From assembly GCF_003944715.1 (NCBI RefSeq), contig NZ_RWIT01000005.1, positions 1-64,000 of the forward strand: a stretch of DNA of 64,000 bases, read 5' to 3'. The notes beneath the pieces were generated by a model. It saw only the letters and a program-made list of their open reading frames with translations. It was not told the origin of the DNA and made no database searches. The stretch's first letter is position 1; every line of letters begins with the position of its first letter. This stretch comes from Hymenobacter rigui (GTDB lineage: Bacteria; Bacteroidota; Bacteroidia; Cytophagales; Hymenobacteraceae). Below, in pieces: positions 40,334 through 50,378 of the stretch. Position numbers and translations under genes: made by a program.

Positions 40334-43300
40334 ATGACAACACCACTACCTCAGTCAGTGGCGCGTTGGTTGGTGCTGGCCGGCTTGGTGGCGGGCAGCC
40401 GCGGGGGGCTCGCGCAGGGAGCACCACCCTGCAGCGGCACCTACACCAGCAGCGGCGTCAATGCGGGCAGTTCCTCCGGCTTGTTCGGCGAGTACTACCC
40501 CGGCACGTTCCAGACCCAGACAGGCTTTGCGGCCACCAGCCCGGTTACGTTTTTCACCACTACCACGCCGGGCCAGTCGCGGATTGATGCCACGCTGAAC
40601 TTTCAGAACACCGGCAGCGGTGCCACCGGCACCGGCTACAACGCGTTTGGCGTCAGCCAGCCGCCCGCCAGCGGTACAGCCACCGTGCCCACTCAGTTCA
40701 GTGCCCGGCACCGGGGCAGCGTGTACCTAAAAGCCGGCGGTACTTATACCCTCACACTACGCGCCGATGATGCGGCCTACGTGTTTTTGGGTCGGGAAGC
40801 CACGCTGAGCCAACCCACGCCCAACAACGCGTTTCTGCAAATAGCGGGCACGCGCACTGCCACTGCCGCCGCTAGCCGGACATTTACAGCCCCGGTAACG
40901 GGCCTTTATGACCTGCAGGTGCTGTACGAGCAACGCGACGGCAACAGCGAGCTGCGCCTTTCCTACGCCGGCGGTCCTGACAACCTCTCGGCCCGCGTAA
41001 TTCCGGCGTCTGACCTGTGTGCGGGCCCTTCAGGACGCGACTACGCGGTAAACCTAGCTCCTTCCACATCCAACGTCACCAACGGTAACCTGTACAACAA
41101 CGGTACCCGGGCCGCGCTGAACCCGGGCATTGTGGCAGCCACGGGCTTCGACCCCGATGGCACCGTTCCGTCGTACACCATTACCTCGCTGCCCACCCAA
41201 GGCCAGTTGCAGTACAACGTGAATGCAACCGGGGCAGCCAACTACCAGCCCGTATCCGTGCCCTTCACGGTGGCCTCGGCCGATCTGGGACGACTGGCTT
41301 ATGTGGCACCCGCCTACACGGTTCCTCCAGGTACGTACTCGTTCCAGTTCCGCGCCAACGACAACAGCGGGGCTGCTGGCAACACGGCCACGTACTCGCT
41401 GCCAGTGTTGGATGCCACCGCCAACCTGGGGGTAACGCTCAGCTCACCCAGCACCGCGCCACAGGGCAGTTTAGTGTTCTTTACGGCCACCATCAGCAAC
41501 GCCGGTCCGGCCAACGCGTCGGCCGTAACAGCTACCATTCAGCTGCCGACGGGCCTGACGGGGGTAACGCTGTCGAACAGCGGCACCTATAACGCCAGCA
41601 CGGGCGTGGCCACGTTCCCGGCGTTTGCCCTGAATAACGCGGCCAATACTACCCGCAGCATTGCCTTCACCATGACGGGCCAGCCCGTGACGGGTACTGC
41701 TTCGGCTTCGGACCCCAACTTCCCCGACCCCGATACCAACAACAACCAGGGCACCTCCTACACGGCACCGACGCAGGTGGCCGACGTGGCAGTGGCCCTG
41801 AACGGACCGACCCGGGTAATCACCAACCAGACGATTACCTACACGGCTGTGACCACCAACCTGGGTCCCAGCACGGCCACCAGCGTAGCCCCGCGCGCCG
41901 CCCTGCCGGCCAACCTGACGGGCGTGGTCGTGTCGAACGGCGGGGTGTACAACGCCTCCTCGGGCCAGGTAAGCTGGCCTACTGTGAATACCCTGGCCGT
42001 GGGCCAGTTCCTGGCTTACACGGTACGCTTTAACGCCCCGGCCACGGCTGGCACCACGGTGTCGGCCTCGGCTTCGGCTACCAGCGCCACGGCCAACGGC
42101 GACCCGGCCACGGGCAATAACGACGGCTCCAACGGCCAGGCCCAGATTACCACGGACGTTATCAGCACCACGGCTGCGGCCACCGAGTGCGTGGATGTGG
42201 AGTCGCCGACACCTACGTTCCAGACTATCCCTAACACCTACTACCCCGGCGTGGGCACGGCGGCCGAAGGCGGCACCACCCTCACCCTGGGCCCCGTGCT
42301 GAGCACGGGCAGCCAAACACCCATTGCCGCCGGCGACCTGGTGGTAATTATGCAGATGCAGGCCGCGGAGCTGAACACCACTAACACGGATGCTTACGGC
42401 GACGGTATTGCCGGCAACGCGCTGGCGGCCGGCAACCTGCAGAACGCCAACTTCCGGGCGGGTCTGTATGAGTACGGCGTGGTAGCCAGCGTAAGCGGCT
42501 CTACCGTAACGCTGCGCAACCCGCTCATCAACTCCTACACTTCCGCCGATGCTACGGCCTCACAGGGCCAGCAGCGCTTCCAGGTGATTCGGGTGCCCCG
42601 CAACTTCAACCTCACGCTCTCGGGCAACGTGACCGGTCCGCGCTGGAACGGCCGCACCGGTGGTGTGGTGGTGCTGGATGTGAACGGCACGCTGAACATG
42701 AACGGCTACGCCATTGACATGGCGGGCAAGGGCTTCCGCGGTGGCGCAGGGCAGCAGCTAACCGGTGCCGCCGGCGTTACCGACTCCGACTACCGCCACA
42801 GCAATACCCTGACCACCAGCGCCAACAAAGGCGAAGGCACTGCGGGCACGCCCCGCTACCTCAACGACGCCGACCAGTTTGTTGCCTTCCGGGCCGGCAC
42901 GGCTACCACGCCCTTCCTCGATACGCAGGTCAGTGGCCTGCTGCCGGCCTCCGTAACGGATGGCTACCCCAACGGCGACCGGGCCCGCGGCGGCCCCGGC
43001 AACGCCGGCGGCGGTGGTACCGATGGTAACCCGGCCAGCAACGACCAGAACACCGGCGGCGGCGGCGGCGGCAACGCCGGCCGCGGCGGCCAGGGCGGCA
43101 ACGCCTGGAACTCCAATGACCCCTTCGGCGGCTACGGTGGGGCCGACTTCACCCAGGCCACGCCCAGCCGCGTGATTATGGGCGGCGGCGGCGGGGCCGG
43201 CACTACCAACAACGGTACGGTGCAGCGCGCTACCGGCACCGGCAGCACCCCCACCAACCCTGTAGTACCCGAAAACGCCGGGATTCCCGGTCCGGCCACT

Positions 43301-46300
43301 ACCAATGCCAGCGGGGTGAACATCAGCGGCTTTGCCAGCTCCGGCGCAGCCGGCGGGGGTATTGTGCTGGTGCGGGCCGGCAACTTCAGTGGCACCGGTA
43401 CCATTAACGTGAACGGGGCCGATATGCCCTACGTGGCCCAGAACGATGGTTCGGGCGGCGGCGGGGCCGGCGGCTCGGCCGTGGTGCTGGTGAATGCCTC
43501 CAACGGCAACGTGAACAGCCCCATCCTGGACGGCCTGACGATTCTGGCCAACGGGGGCCAGGGCGGCCGCAACACCGGAGGCGGCTCGCCGCACGGCCCG
43601 GGCGGCGGCGGGGCCGGCGGCGCTATCTTCGCTTCCTCCCGCCTCAACGCGGCTACGGCTTCCAACGCGGCTTCCAACGGTACTACTTTCGGCTTTGAGT
43701 CATATGGCTCGGGCGTGGGTGGGGCCGACCAGGGACAGGCCCAGACGGGCATCACCCGGGCCGATGTGCCCAACCAGATTGCCGGCTGCCCGGCCGACGT
43801 GGTGACCACACTTACTTCCTCCGCCACCACGGCAGCCCCCGGTACGCCCATTACCTTCACCCTAACTATGGTGAACAACGGCCCCGGTACGTCCCTGAAC
43901 GTGGTGCCCACCATCACGGTGGCTCCCAACCTGCCAGCCGGTGCCTTCAGCAGCCTGGGCGGCGGTACCTACGACCCCGCCACCGGCATCGTGACCTTCC
44001 CGGCCACGGCTTCGCTGGCCAGCGGCACTACCCTGACCTACGCCGTTACGTTCTCCATGCCCGCTCAGACGATTACGGGTAAGAGCATTTCGACGGCCGA
44101 CGGCGACAGTGACCCGCGGACGGCCAACAACGACGGCACGCTACCCGCCGCCAACGTGCGCGTGGAGCCCGTGTTTGACATTGCCGGCCGTGTTTTCGAC
44201 GACGTGAACTACGGCGGCGGCGCTGGTCGCCCCTACGCCACGGCCGAAGCTAGTGCCCTGGCCTCGGGCGTATCGCCGGACGGCGACGGCTCGGCCACCG
44301 GCGCGGCCGGGGTAACGGTTGAACTCTATAACAACACCGGTACGCTGGTAGCCACTACCACCAGCGGCTCCGATGGTCTGTATGGCTTCTCGGGCATTGT
44401 ATCCAGCAGTGGCACTACCTACACGGTGCGCGTGGTGAACAGCACGGTGCGCTCGGCCCGGAGCCCGCAAACTGCCGGCCTGTTGCCGGTACAAACGTTC
44501 CGCACTCAGGCCGATGACCTCGCTCGGGTAGGTGGCGAAGCGCCGCAGCTAGTTGACGCCGCCGCCAACACCGGCAGCCAGTCGCTGGCCGCCCTCACCA
44601 GCACAACGCAGACGCCGCAGTCGGTAGCCACGGTTACCTTCGGCAGCTCGGCCCAGATCAACGGGGTGGATTTTGGCTTCAACTTCTCCACCATCGTGAA
44701 CACGCTCAGCACGGGTCAGGGCTCGTTGCGGCAGTTTATCCGCAACACTAATGCTCTGCCCAACCTGCTGCTCGACCAGGCCGCTGCCGCCGGCAACGAC
44801 CCGGCCGCCGGCGTGGAAACCAGCATCTTCATGATTGCCGACGGCCAGGCCCACCCCGGCCTACGCGCCGGCCTCGTGAACCAACTGACCGCCCTGGGCG
44901 GCGGCAGCCAGGTAGCCAGCATTGCCCTCAACACGGCCCGCGACGGCCAGCTACCAGCCCTCACCGACGAGCGCACGGTACTGGACGGCGCCAGCCAGAC
45001 GCGCAACGTGGGCAACACCAACGCCACCACCCTCGGCATCGGGGGCACGGTAGGCGGTTCGGCAACGGCTGCCACAACACTGGGCCAAGTGAGCGGCCCC
45101 GAGGTACAGGTGGTGGGTGCGCCCGGCACCAGCGGCTCGGAGTACGGCCTCACCCTGGCCGCCGCCAACCTGACGGTGAGCAACCTGGCCGTGTACGGCT
45201 TTGGCAACACGGCCGGCAACGTAACTGGAGCCGATGTGTACGTAACCGGCAACGCCATTACGGGTACGGTGCTCACGGGCAACGTGCTGGGTACGGCTGC
45301 CAACGCCTTCCAGGACCCCGGCAGCGCCACCCGCAGCCCGGGCAGCGGCATCTACCTGGCTAACTTCAGCTCGGCTACGGTGGGCGCAGTGGCCGCTACC
45401 ATCAGCAACAACCTCATTGGTTTCCACGGCGGCAGCGGCGTGGAAAGCCAGGCCAGCGGCTCGCCCTCCACCCTGCTCATCAGCAACAACGAGGTGCGCG
45501 GCAACGGCCTAAGCAACACCGACGCCGACGGGATTCATCTAGGCAACTACGGTGGGCTGGTGCAGGGCAACCTGCTGGCGGCCAACCAGGGCCAGGGCAT
45601 CGACTTGGCTGGCAGCACCGGCAGCAGCACCATCAGTGGCAACACCATCAGCGGCAACGGCGTAGGCGGAACGGCTACGGCGGGCATCCGGCTGGCGGGT
45701 ACGGCCAATATCGTGCTGCAGAACGTGATTAGCCAGAACACGGGCGCCGGGGTATTGGCCATGGCCACTACCAGTGTGAACACCATCAGCCAGAACAGCA
45801 CCTTCGATAACGGCACACTGGGCATCGACCTGCTCAGCAGCGCCGATAACCAGCAGGCCGGCTCCAGCCCCTACGTCAGCCGCAACGACAACACCGATGC
45901 GGATACCGGCGGCAATGCGCTGCTGAACTTCCCGGTGCTCACGCAGGCGGTATCTACTGCCAGCAACGGTAACCTGGTCCTCACGGGCTATTCACCCACC
46001 GGAGCCCTGATTGAGTTCTTTATAGCCGATGCCAACGCCGACGGATTCGGGGAAGGCCGCACTTACCTGTTCTCGCGCACCGAGGGCACCGGCGGCAATA
46101 CCACTAACACCGACCGGGGTACCGGCAGCAGCGGCTACAGCGGCCTCATCAACGGCGTGGACCACGGCTCAGAAAGCAGCGCCAGCCGCTTCCTATTCCA
46201 GATTCCGGTATCGTCGCTGCCGGCCAACGTGCAAACGGCACTCAACAATGGCACCCTGCGCATTACGGCCACAGCTACCGTCACCGCGGGCAGCAACCGG

Positions 46301-46897
46301 GCAACCTCGGAGTTTTCGGGTAACATTCTGGTGCGGCCCAACACGCCGCTGCCCGTTACCCTCACTGAGTTTGTGGCCCGGGCCGCCGGTCAGGATGGGC
46401 GCCTGAGCTGGCAGACCGCCCAGGAGCTGAACAACGCCTACTTCGTGGTAGAGCGTAGCTTCGATGGCAGCAGCTACACCGAAATTGGGCGCGTAGCCGG
46501 TGCCGGCACCACCAGCCAGGCCCGCAGCTACAGCTTCCTCGATGCCGGTGCCGGCCGTTTGGCCCCGGCCGCGCTGGCCTACTACCGCCTGCGCCAAGTG
46601 GATACCGACGGCACGGCCGCCTTCAGCCAGGTGCAGACCGTGCGGTTTGCCGGTGCCACGGCCGTGCGCGTGTACCCCGTACCCGCCTCCACCGTTGCGA
46701 CCCTCGACCTGCTGGCCCTGCCCCTGGGCAGTTACCAGGTACAGGTAACGGATGCCACCGGCCGCCTGGTTCTGCGTACCAGCACGGCCGGCCACACCGA
46801 GCTGCCGCTGCCCGTGCAGCAGTGGGCCCGGGGCGTGTACTTCATCCGCATCAGCGGCGGTACTACCACTCACTCACTGCGCTTCACCCGGGAATAA
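40334..46897 (+). CDS. Giant T9SS-secreted adhesin-like protein
   Basis: A 2187-residue exported protein. After a signal peptide (1-28) come a PA14-like domain (about 50-215, GLFGEYYPGTFQT... GLYDLQVLYEQRDGNSELRLSY), a cadherin-like/Ig-like stretch (235-355), two DUF11 repeats (362-480, 483-610), a beta-rich region and a Gly/Asn-rich segment (about 885-1097), a third DUF11 (1155-1275), a CNA-B/SdrD-like domain (1281-1392), a right-handed beta-helix (about 1450-1920), an Fn3-like domain (2005-2107) and a T9SS C-terminal sorting domain (2111-2187: VRVYPVPAS..., ARGVYFIRISGG). It should be exported by type IX secretion, anchored to the surface, and act in adhesion or surface structure. Confidence 0.92.
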   Translation: MTTPLPQSVARWLVLAGLVAGSRGGLAQGAPPCSGTYTSSGVNAGSSSGLFGEYYPGTFQTQTGFAATSPVTFFTTTTPGQSRIDATLNFQNTGSGATGTGYNAFGVSQPPASGTATVPTQFSARHRGSVYLKAGGTYTLTLRADDAAYVFLGREATLSQPTPNNAFLQIAGTRTATAAASRTFTAPVTGLYDLQVLYEQRDGNSELRLSYAGGPDNLSARVIPASDLCAGPSGRDYAVNLAPSTSNVTNGNLYNNGTRAALNPGIVAATGFDPDGTVPSYTITSLPTQGQLQYNVNATGAANYQPVSVPFTVASADLGRLAYVAPAYTVPPGTYSFQFRANDNSGAAGNTATYSLPVLDATANLGVTLSSPSTAPQGSLVFFTATISNAGPANASAVTATIQLPTGLTGVTLSNSGTYNASTGVATFPAFALNNAANTTRSIAFTMTGQPVTGTASASDPNFPDPDTNNNQGTSYTAPTQVADVAVALNGPTRVITNQTITYTAVTTNLGPSTATSVAPRAALPANLTGVVVSNGGVYNASSGQVSWPTVNTLAVGQFLAYTVRFNAPATAGTTVSASASATSATANGDPATGNNDGSNGQAQITTDVISTTAAATECVDVESPTPTFQTIPNTYYPGVGTAAEGGTTLTLGPVLSTGSQTPIAAGDLVVIMQMQAAELNTTNTDAYGDGIAGNALAAGNLQNANFRAGLYEYGVVASVSGSTVTLRNPLINSYTSADATASQGQQRFQVIRVPRNFNLTLSGNVTGPRWNGRTGGVVVLDVNGTLNMNGYAIDMAGKGFRGGAGQQLTGAAGVTDSDYRHSNTLTTSANKGEGTAGTPRYLNDADQFVAFRAGTATTPFLDTQVSGLLPASVTDGYPNGDRARGGPGNAGGGGTDGNPASNDQNTGGGGGGNAGRGGQGGNAWNSNDPFGGYGGADFTQATPSRVIMGGGGGAGTTNNGTVQRATGTGSTPTNPVVPENAGIPGPATTNASGVNISGFASSGAAGGGIVLVRAGNFSGTGTINVNGADMPYVAQNDGSGGGGAGGSAVVLVNASNGNVNSPILDGLTILANGGQGGRNTGGGSPHGPGGGGAGGAIFASSRLNAATASNAASNGTTFGFESYGSGVGGADQGQAQTGITRADVPNQIAGCPADVVTTLTSSATTAAPGTPITFTLTMVNNGPGTSLNVVPTITVAPNLPAGAFSSLGGGTYDPATGIVTFPATASLASGTTLTYAVTFSMPAQTITGKSISTADGDSDPRTANNDGTLPAANVRVEPVFDIAGRVFDDVNYGGGAGRPYATAEASALASGVSPDGDGSATGAAGVTVELYNNTGTLVATTTSGSDGLYGFSGIVSSSGTTYTVRVVNSTVRSARSPQTAGLLPVQTFRTQADDLARVGGEAPQLVDAAANTGSQSLAALTSTTQTPQSVATVTFGSSAQINGVDFGFNFSTIVNTLSTGQGSLRQFIRNTNALPNLLLDQAAAAGNDPAAGVETSIFMIADGQAHPGLRAGLVNQLTALGGGSQVASIALNTARDGQLPALTDERTVLDGASQTRNVGNTNATTLGIGGTVGGSATAATTLGQVSGPEVQVVGAPGTSGSEYGLTLAAANLTVSNLAVYGFGNTAGNVTGADVYVTGNAITGTVLTGNVLGTAANAFQDPGSATRSPGSGIYLANFSSATVGAVAATISNNLIGFHGGSGVESQASGSPSTLLISNNEVRGNGLSNTDADGIHLGNYGGLVQGNLLAANQGQGIDLAGSTGSSTISGNTISGNGVGGTATAGIRLAGTANIVLQNVISQNTGAGVLAMATTSVNTISQNSTFDNGTLGIDLLSSADNQQAGSSPYVSRNDNTDADTGGNALLNFPVLTQAVSTASNGNLVLTGYSPTGALIEFFIADANADGFGEGRTYLFSRTEGTGGNTTNTDRGTGSSGYSGLINGVDHGSESSASRFLFQIPVSSLPANVQTALNNGTLRITATATVTAGSNRATSEFSGNILVRPNTPLPVTLTEFVARAAGQDGRLSWQTAQELNNAYFVVERSFDGSSYTEIGRVAGAGTTSQARSYSFLDAGAGRLAPAALAYYRLRQVDTDGTAAFSQVQTVRFAGATAVRVYPVPASTVATLDLLALPLGSYQVQVTDATGRLVLRTSTAGHTELPLPVQQWARGVYFIRISGGTTTHSLRFTRE

Positions 46898-46916
46898 CTC
46901 GCTCGAAGCAGCAATT

Positions 46917-46955
46917 AAAAAACGGCCTTCCGCAATGCGGAAGGCCGTTTTTTTG
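46917..46955 (+). terminator. Rho-independent terminator after the adhesin
   Basis: aaaacggccttccg pairs with cggaaggccgtttt around a 4-nt loop, followed by a T run; strong. It ends the adhesin transcript. Confidence 0.92.
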
Positions 46956-46958
46956 TTT

Positions 46959-46986
46959 TTAGTTGTTCGTTATCAGTTGTCAGTTG
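46959..46986. repeat. Heptamer array (TCAGTTG), single arm
   Basis: TTAGTTG, TTCGTTA, TCAGTTG, TCAGTTG in register. Same sequence class as the left arm at 2911-2945. Confidence 0.65.
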
Positions 46987-47066
46987 CTCTTTCCTTATTG
47001 TCGGTTTTCCGGTGCATCCGCTCATTGGAGCACCCTGTTTCGGCATGATCGGGCACCAATCACCCA

Positions 47067-48110
47067 TTATCCCTCCAGCGCCTTATTCGGGGCCAGGAGC
47101 ATGATTTTCAGGTTGAGGCGCACCACGTCGCCCATGCTGCGGCAGCGGCTGAACTGCTGGGTGCGATGGTGCTGGTTGAGCTGCTGCTTCAGCTGCTCCA
47201 CTTTCTCCGGGGGCGACACTTCGTCGTGGCGCAGGCAGTCGATAAGGTCTTTGAGGCGGCGGCGCTCCGAGCGTACCCGGCGGGCCATAAGGGTGCGCTC
47301 CTCGGTCTGGTACTGGCGGATACTCTCGGGCGTAAGCAGCTGGCCGCATAGCAGCACTACGGCTCGGTTATCCTTGAAAAACTGAGGCAGGTACATGTTC
47401 TTTTTCCCCTCGTAGCACTGCTGGTCGAAATCGATGGCCCGGACGCGGTACTGCTCATCCTCAAAATCGGGCGTCACGTCGATGACGTAGTTGTAAGCGC
47501 GCATATCACCCAACAGGCGGGCAAAGCACCGCTCATTGAATTTCACGAATTCCTTGGCAATGCGCACCTGGTTGAGATGGGGCCGCTGCAGATGCTCCCG
47601 GATAAAGTCGTCGCCGGGAATGCCGGCAATGTGCTCCTCAATCAGCGAGTCGCCGTGCACCAGGTAGTTCATGCTGTTGGGGCTGAGCAGGTGCTCCAGC
47701 TCCAGGCCGTACACGCGCGAGGCATCGGCCCGCTTCACGTAGAAGTAGTCGTAGTTGTCGTTGAGCTGGTTCACGATGCGCACCCGGAACGGGTGGCTGT
47801 TGCCGAAGCGGCAGTAATCAATCCGGTCGGCCACCAGGTGGTCGGTGAAGGATAAGTCGCCGGCGGTTTTGAGCAGGGCGTACACCTGGGCCAAGCCTTC
47901 GCTCAGCTCCCGCAGGGCCTGGGGCTCGTAGTACACCGTTTCCCAGAGCGTGTCGCGGCCCTGGCGGTTGAGCAGCGGGAAGGAACCCGTAAAGCGCGTG
48001 AGCTCCTGGTACGTCACGGGCAGGTGCGTTTCCCGGTCGTACTGATGCAGGTACTCACGCAGCCGGGGCCGGATGGCGTAGGTAATCTTCTTCTTGGAAA
48101 TGAGCGTCAC
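47067..48110 (-). CDS. Conserved hypothetical protein
   Basis: A 347-residue soluble protein without TM segments or signal peptide. It contains SHPFRVRIVNQLNDNYDYFYVKRADASRVYGLELEHLLSPNSMNYLV, LIEEHIAGIPGDDFIREHL, and MRAYNYVIDVTPDFEDEQYRVRAIDFDQQCYEG, which has the look of a kinase-like or aminoglycoside phosphotransferase-type fold (a late D-x-D-x-x within AIDFD). That call is only a suggestion. The C-terminus is a basic coiled coil (RRVRSERRRLKDLIDCL..., VEQLKQQLNQH). GTG 48110 is used as start; a TATTATTG box lies about 45 nt upstream on the minus strand. Confidence 0.5.
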   Translation of the reverse strand: MTLISKKKITYAIRPRLREYLHQYDRETHLPVTYQELTRFTGSFPLLNRQGRDTLWETVYYEPQALRELSEGLAQVYALLKTAGDLSFTDHLVADRIDYCRFGNSHPFRVRIVNQLNDNYDYFYVKRADASRVYGLELEHLLSPNSMNYLVHGDSLIEEHIAGIPGDDFIREHLQRPHLNQVRIAKEFVKFNERCFARLLGDMRAYNYVIDVTPDFEDEQYRVRAIDFDQQCYEGKKNMYLPQFFKDNRAVVLLCGQLLTPESIRQYQTEERTLMARRVRSERRRLKDLIDCLRHDEVSPPEKVEQLKQQLNQHHRTQQFSRCRSMGDVVRLNLKIMLLAPNKALEG

Positions 48111-48259
48111 GGAAGGAAGCCGGAGTTGGTGGTGGTCAATAATACGACGTTCCGGTAGCACCGGAGGAGCAGCGACGTAGGCAACCCGCAAAAAATCAGC
48201 ACGTCAAGCAGCCGGTTTGTACCTTCGTCTTTCGCCTTCCCAACCGTCAGGCCTGTGTC

Positions 48260-49510
48260 ATGAAAAAACTGCTACTCACCCTTTTTATCGTGCTGTTGTG
48301 CCCGGTGTTGTCGCCGGGTTGGGGCTTTTTCGGTCACCGTACCATCACGCAGCTGGCCGTGTATTCGTTGCCTTCGTCCATGCGCGGCTTTTACTACCGC
48401 AACATGGGCAAGCTCATCAAGCTGAGCACTGCCGCCGATGAACGCCGTGACCAGGACCCGCTGGAAGCTGGCCGGCACTTCATCGACATTGACCACTACG
48501 GCGACGACCCGTTTGGCCTGATGCCCAAGGTGTGGGAGAAAGCCGTAGCCAAGTACACCGCCGACACGCTGCGCAAGTACGGTACGCTGCCCTGGGCGGT
48601 AATGGAAACCAAGGAAAAGCTCACGGAAGCCTTTAAGCAGCGTGATACTACGGCTATTCTGGTCTTATCCGCCGACCTGGGCCATTACGTGGCCGATGCC
48701 TACGTGCCGCTGCATACCACCGAGAATTACGACGGCCAGCTCACCAAGCAGGAAGGCCTGCACTCCTTGTGGGAAAGCAAGCTGCCGGAGCGCAACATCG
48801 GCAAGTACAAGCTCAACAATGAGCCTGGCCGCTATGAGAAGGACCCGCTGAAGGACATCTGGCAGGTGATTCAGGAATCGTACGGCTTCCTGGGCGACAC
48901 CTTCGATAAAGAGGAAGAAGTAACCCGCAAATACACGCCCGAAACCAAGTACGTGTTCAGCCACAAGTACGGCAAAACCCGCCGCTCCTACTCTGATGCC
49001 TTTGCCGACTCCTACCACGAGAAAGTGGGCGGCGAAGTGGCGTTCCGGCTGAAGCTGGCTCCTACCATGGTAGCCTCCATGTGGATGACGGCCTGGAAAG
49101 ACGCCGGCTCCCCCGACCTGGATGCCCTCATGAAAAAGGGCCCGAACAAGGAGGAAAAGGAAAAGCTGGACGCGGAGCTGGATGCCTGGAAGGATAACCT
49201 GCTGGTAGAGCAGGGCCTGCTCCTTTCGATGCAGAAAATGCAGGCCGAAGTCCGCCCCGACCTGATTAATGCCGCCCGCGACATGGCCCCGCTGCCCGCC
49301 GATGCCGAAGCCAGCAAAGCGGCTCCCACGCCCGCCGCAGCAGTGCCCGGTGCCCCGGCCGCACCGGCTGGCACTACCAAAATCAAGACGAAAACCAAGC
49401 CGGCCGATGGCCCGGTGCAAAAGGAAAAGGCCAAAACCGACAAGCCTGCCAAGACCAAGAAAAAAACCGCTTCCGATGGCTGGGACACGCCTTCGGGCTC
49501 GGGCTGGTAA
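48260..49510 (+). CDS. Zinc-dependent phospholipase C/S1-P1 nuclease-like protein
   Basis: A 416-residue exported protein. A signal peptide (MKKLLLTLFIVLLCPVLSPGWG) runs into WGFFGHRTITQLAVYSL, the Trp-His zinc-site start of the family. Other zinc ligands appear in RHFIDIDHYG, SADLGHYVADAYVPLHTTENYDGQ and GLHSLWESKLPE. It would hydrolyse phospholipids or nucleic acids outside the cytoplasm; which is not decidable here. The C-terminal 95 residues are Ala/Pro/Lys-rich low complexity (TKIKTKTKPADGPVQKEKAKTDKP...), possibly a disordered tail. A TACCTTCG -7-like box lies about 42 nt upstream. Confidence 0.85.
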   Translation: MKKLLLTLFIVLLCPVLSPGWGFFGHRTITQLAVYSLPSSMRGFYYRNMGKLIKLSTAADERRDQDPLEAGRHFIDIDHYGDDPFGLMPKVWEKAVAKYTADTLRKYGTLPWAVMETKEKLTEAFKQRDTTAILVLSADLGHYVADAYVPLHTTENYDGQLTKQEGLHSLWESKLPERNIGKYKLNNEPGRYEKDPLKDIWQVIQESYGFLGDTFDKEEEVTRKYTPETKYVFSHKYGKTRRSYSDAFADSYHEKVGGEVAFRLKLAPTMVASMWMTAWKDAGSPDLDALMKKGPNKEEKEKLDAELDAWKDNLLVEQGLLLSMQKMQAEVRPDLINAARDMAPLPADAEASKAAPTPAAAVPGAPAAPAGTTKIKTKTKPADGPVQKEKAKTDKPAKTKKKTASDGWDTPSGSGW

Positions 49511-49614
49511 CCGGTAAGCTGGCAGCAACCGTACATTTGGCGTGCGGCTTCGCGGAAGCGGGGCCGCACGTCTGCGTTATCTGCCTGCTGTCCTTACCTG
49601 TCTGCCCTACCCGT

Positions 49615-50352
49615 ATGAAGTCGTATCTGCTTTGCCTGCCGTTCCTGTGTCTGCTGCCGGCCTGCGGGCAGCGCGCCCCCGAAACGGCCGCGCCGGCTCC
49701 GCCGCCCACCGCCCCGCCGGTACCGGGCCCCGACCTCAAAGCCCTGACCGATACTACGGCCGTAGCCCTGCTGACCGCCTACGGCCGCCAGTACCCGGGC
49801 CACGAGGTGCTGCTGCAAACCCGCCACGGCAACATGCGCATCCGGCTCTATGACGATACCCCGCTGCACACGGCCAACTTCCTGCTGCTGGCGCGCAAGG
49901 GCTATTTCGACCAGACGGTGTTTAACCGGGTAGTGAAGGACTTCGCCATTCAGGGCGGCACCTCCGACCACCTGACCACGCGCCTGAATAAGTACCGCCT
50001 GCCGCCAGAAATCCGGGCCGGGCATTTCCATAAGCGCGGCGCCCTGGCCATGGCCCGCTACGACGACGAGCAGAACCCCGGCCGTCTGTCTTCCAGCCAC
50101 GATTTTTACATTGTGCAGGGCAAGAAGCTCACCCCCTACGAAGCCCAGTCCAGCACCAACCGGGAGCTGACGCCCGCCCAGCTGCGCACCTACGCTACCC
50201 AGGGCGGCACCCCCAGCCTCGACGGGCAATACACCGTGTTCGGGGAGGTGGTAGAAGGCCTGGATGTCATCGACAAAATTGCTGATGAGCCCGTCGGCAC
50301 CGACAACTGGCCCGTGCAGGACGTGGACATCAAGGTGAAGGTGCTGCAATAA
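49615..50352 (+). CDS. Cyclophilin-type peptidyl-prolyl isomerase lipoprotein
   Basis: A 245-residue lipoprotein: LLPAC lipobox within MKSYLLCLPFLCLLPAC, then a Pro/Ala linker. The cyclophilin domain (about 65-245) shows VLLQTRHGNMRIRLYDDTPLHTANFLLLARKGYFDQTVFNRVVKDFAIQGGTSD and later FGEVVEGLDVIDKIADEPVG. The catalytic Arg of VFNRVVKDFAIQGG is retained. Family inserts (about 150-205) are larger than in cytosolic PpiB. It folds proline-containing exported proteins. ATG 49615 precedes the lipobox; the upstream GC-rich codons lack support. Confidence 0.9.
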   Translation: MKSYLLCLPFLCLLPACGQRAPETAAPAPPPTAPPVPGPDLKALTDTTAVALLTAYGRQYPGHEVLLQTRHGNMRIRLYDDTPLHTANFLLLARKGYFDQTVFNRVVKDFAIQGGTSDHLTTRLNKYRLPPEIRAGHFHKRGALAMARYDDEQNPGRLSSSHDFYIVQGKKLTPYEAQSSTNRELTPAQLRTYATQGGTPSLDGQYTVFGEVVEGLDVIDKIADEPVGTDNWPVQDVDIKVKVLQ

Positions 50353-50378
50353 AAACGCGGGCACGCAACGCCTGTAGT

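Noticed and set aside
43000-43625. PE_PGRS-like or repeat gene from the Gly/Asn-rich stretch
   Set aside because: The segment is in frame within the adhesin and flanked by beta-rich domains; it is a glycine-rich loop region, not a separate gene.
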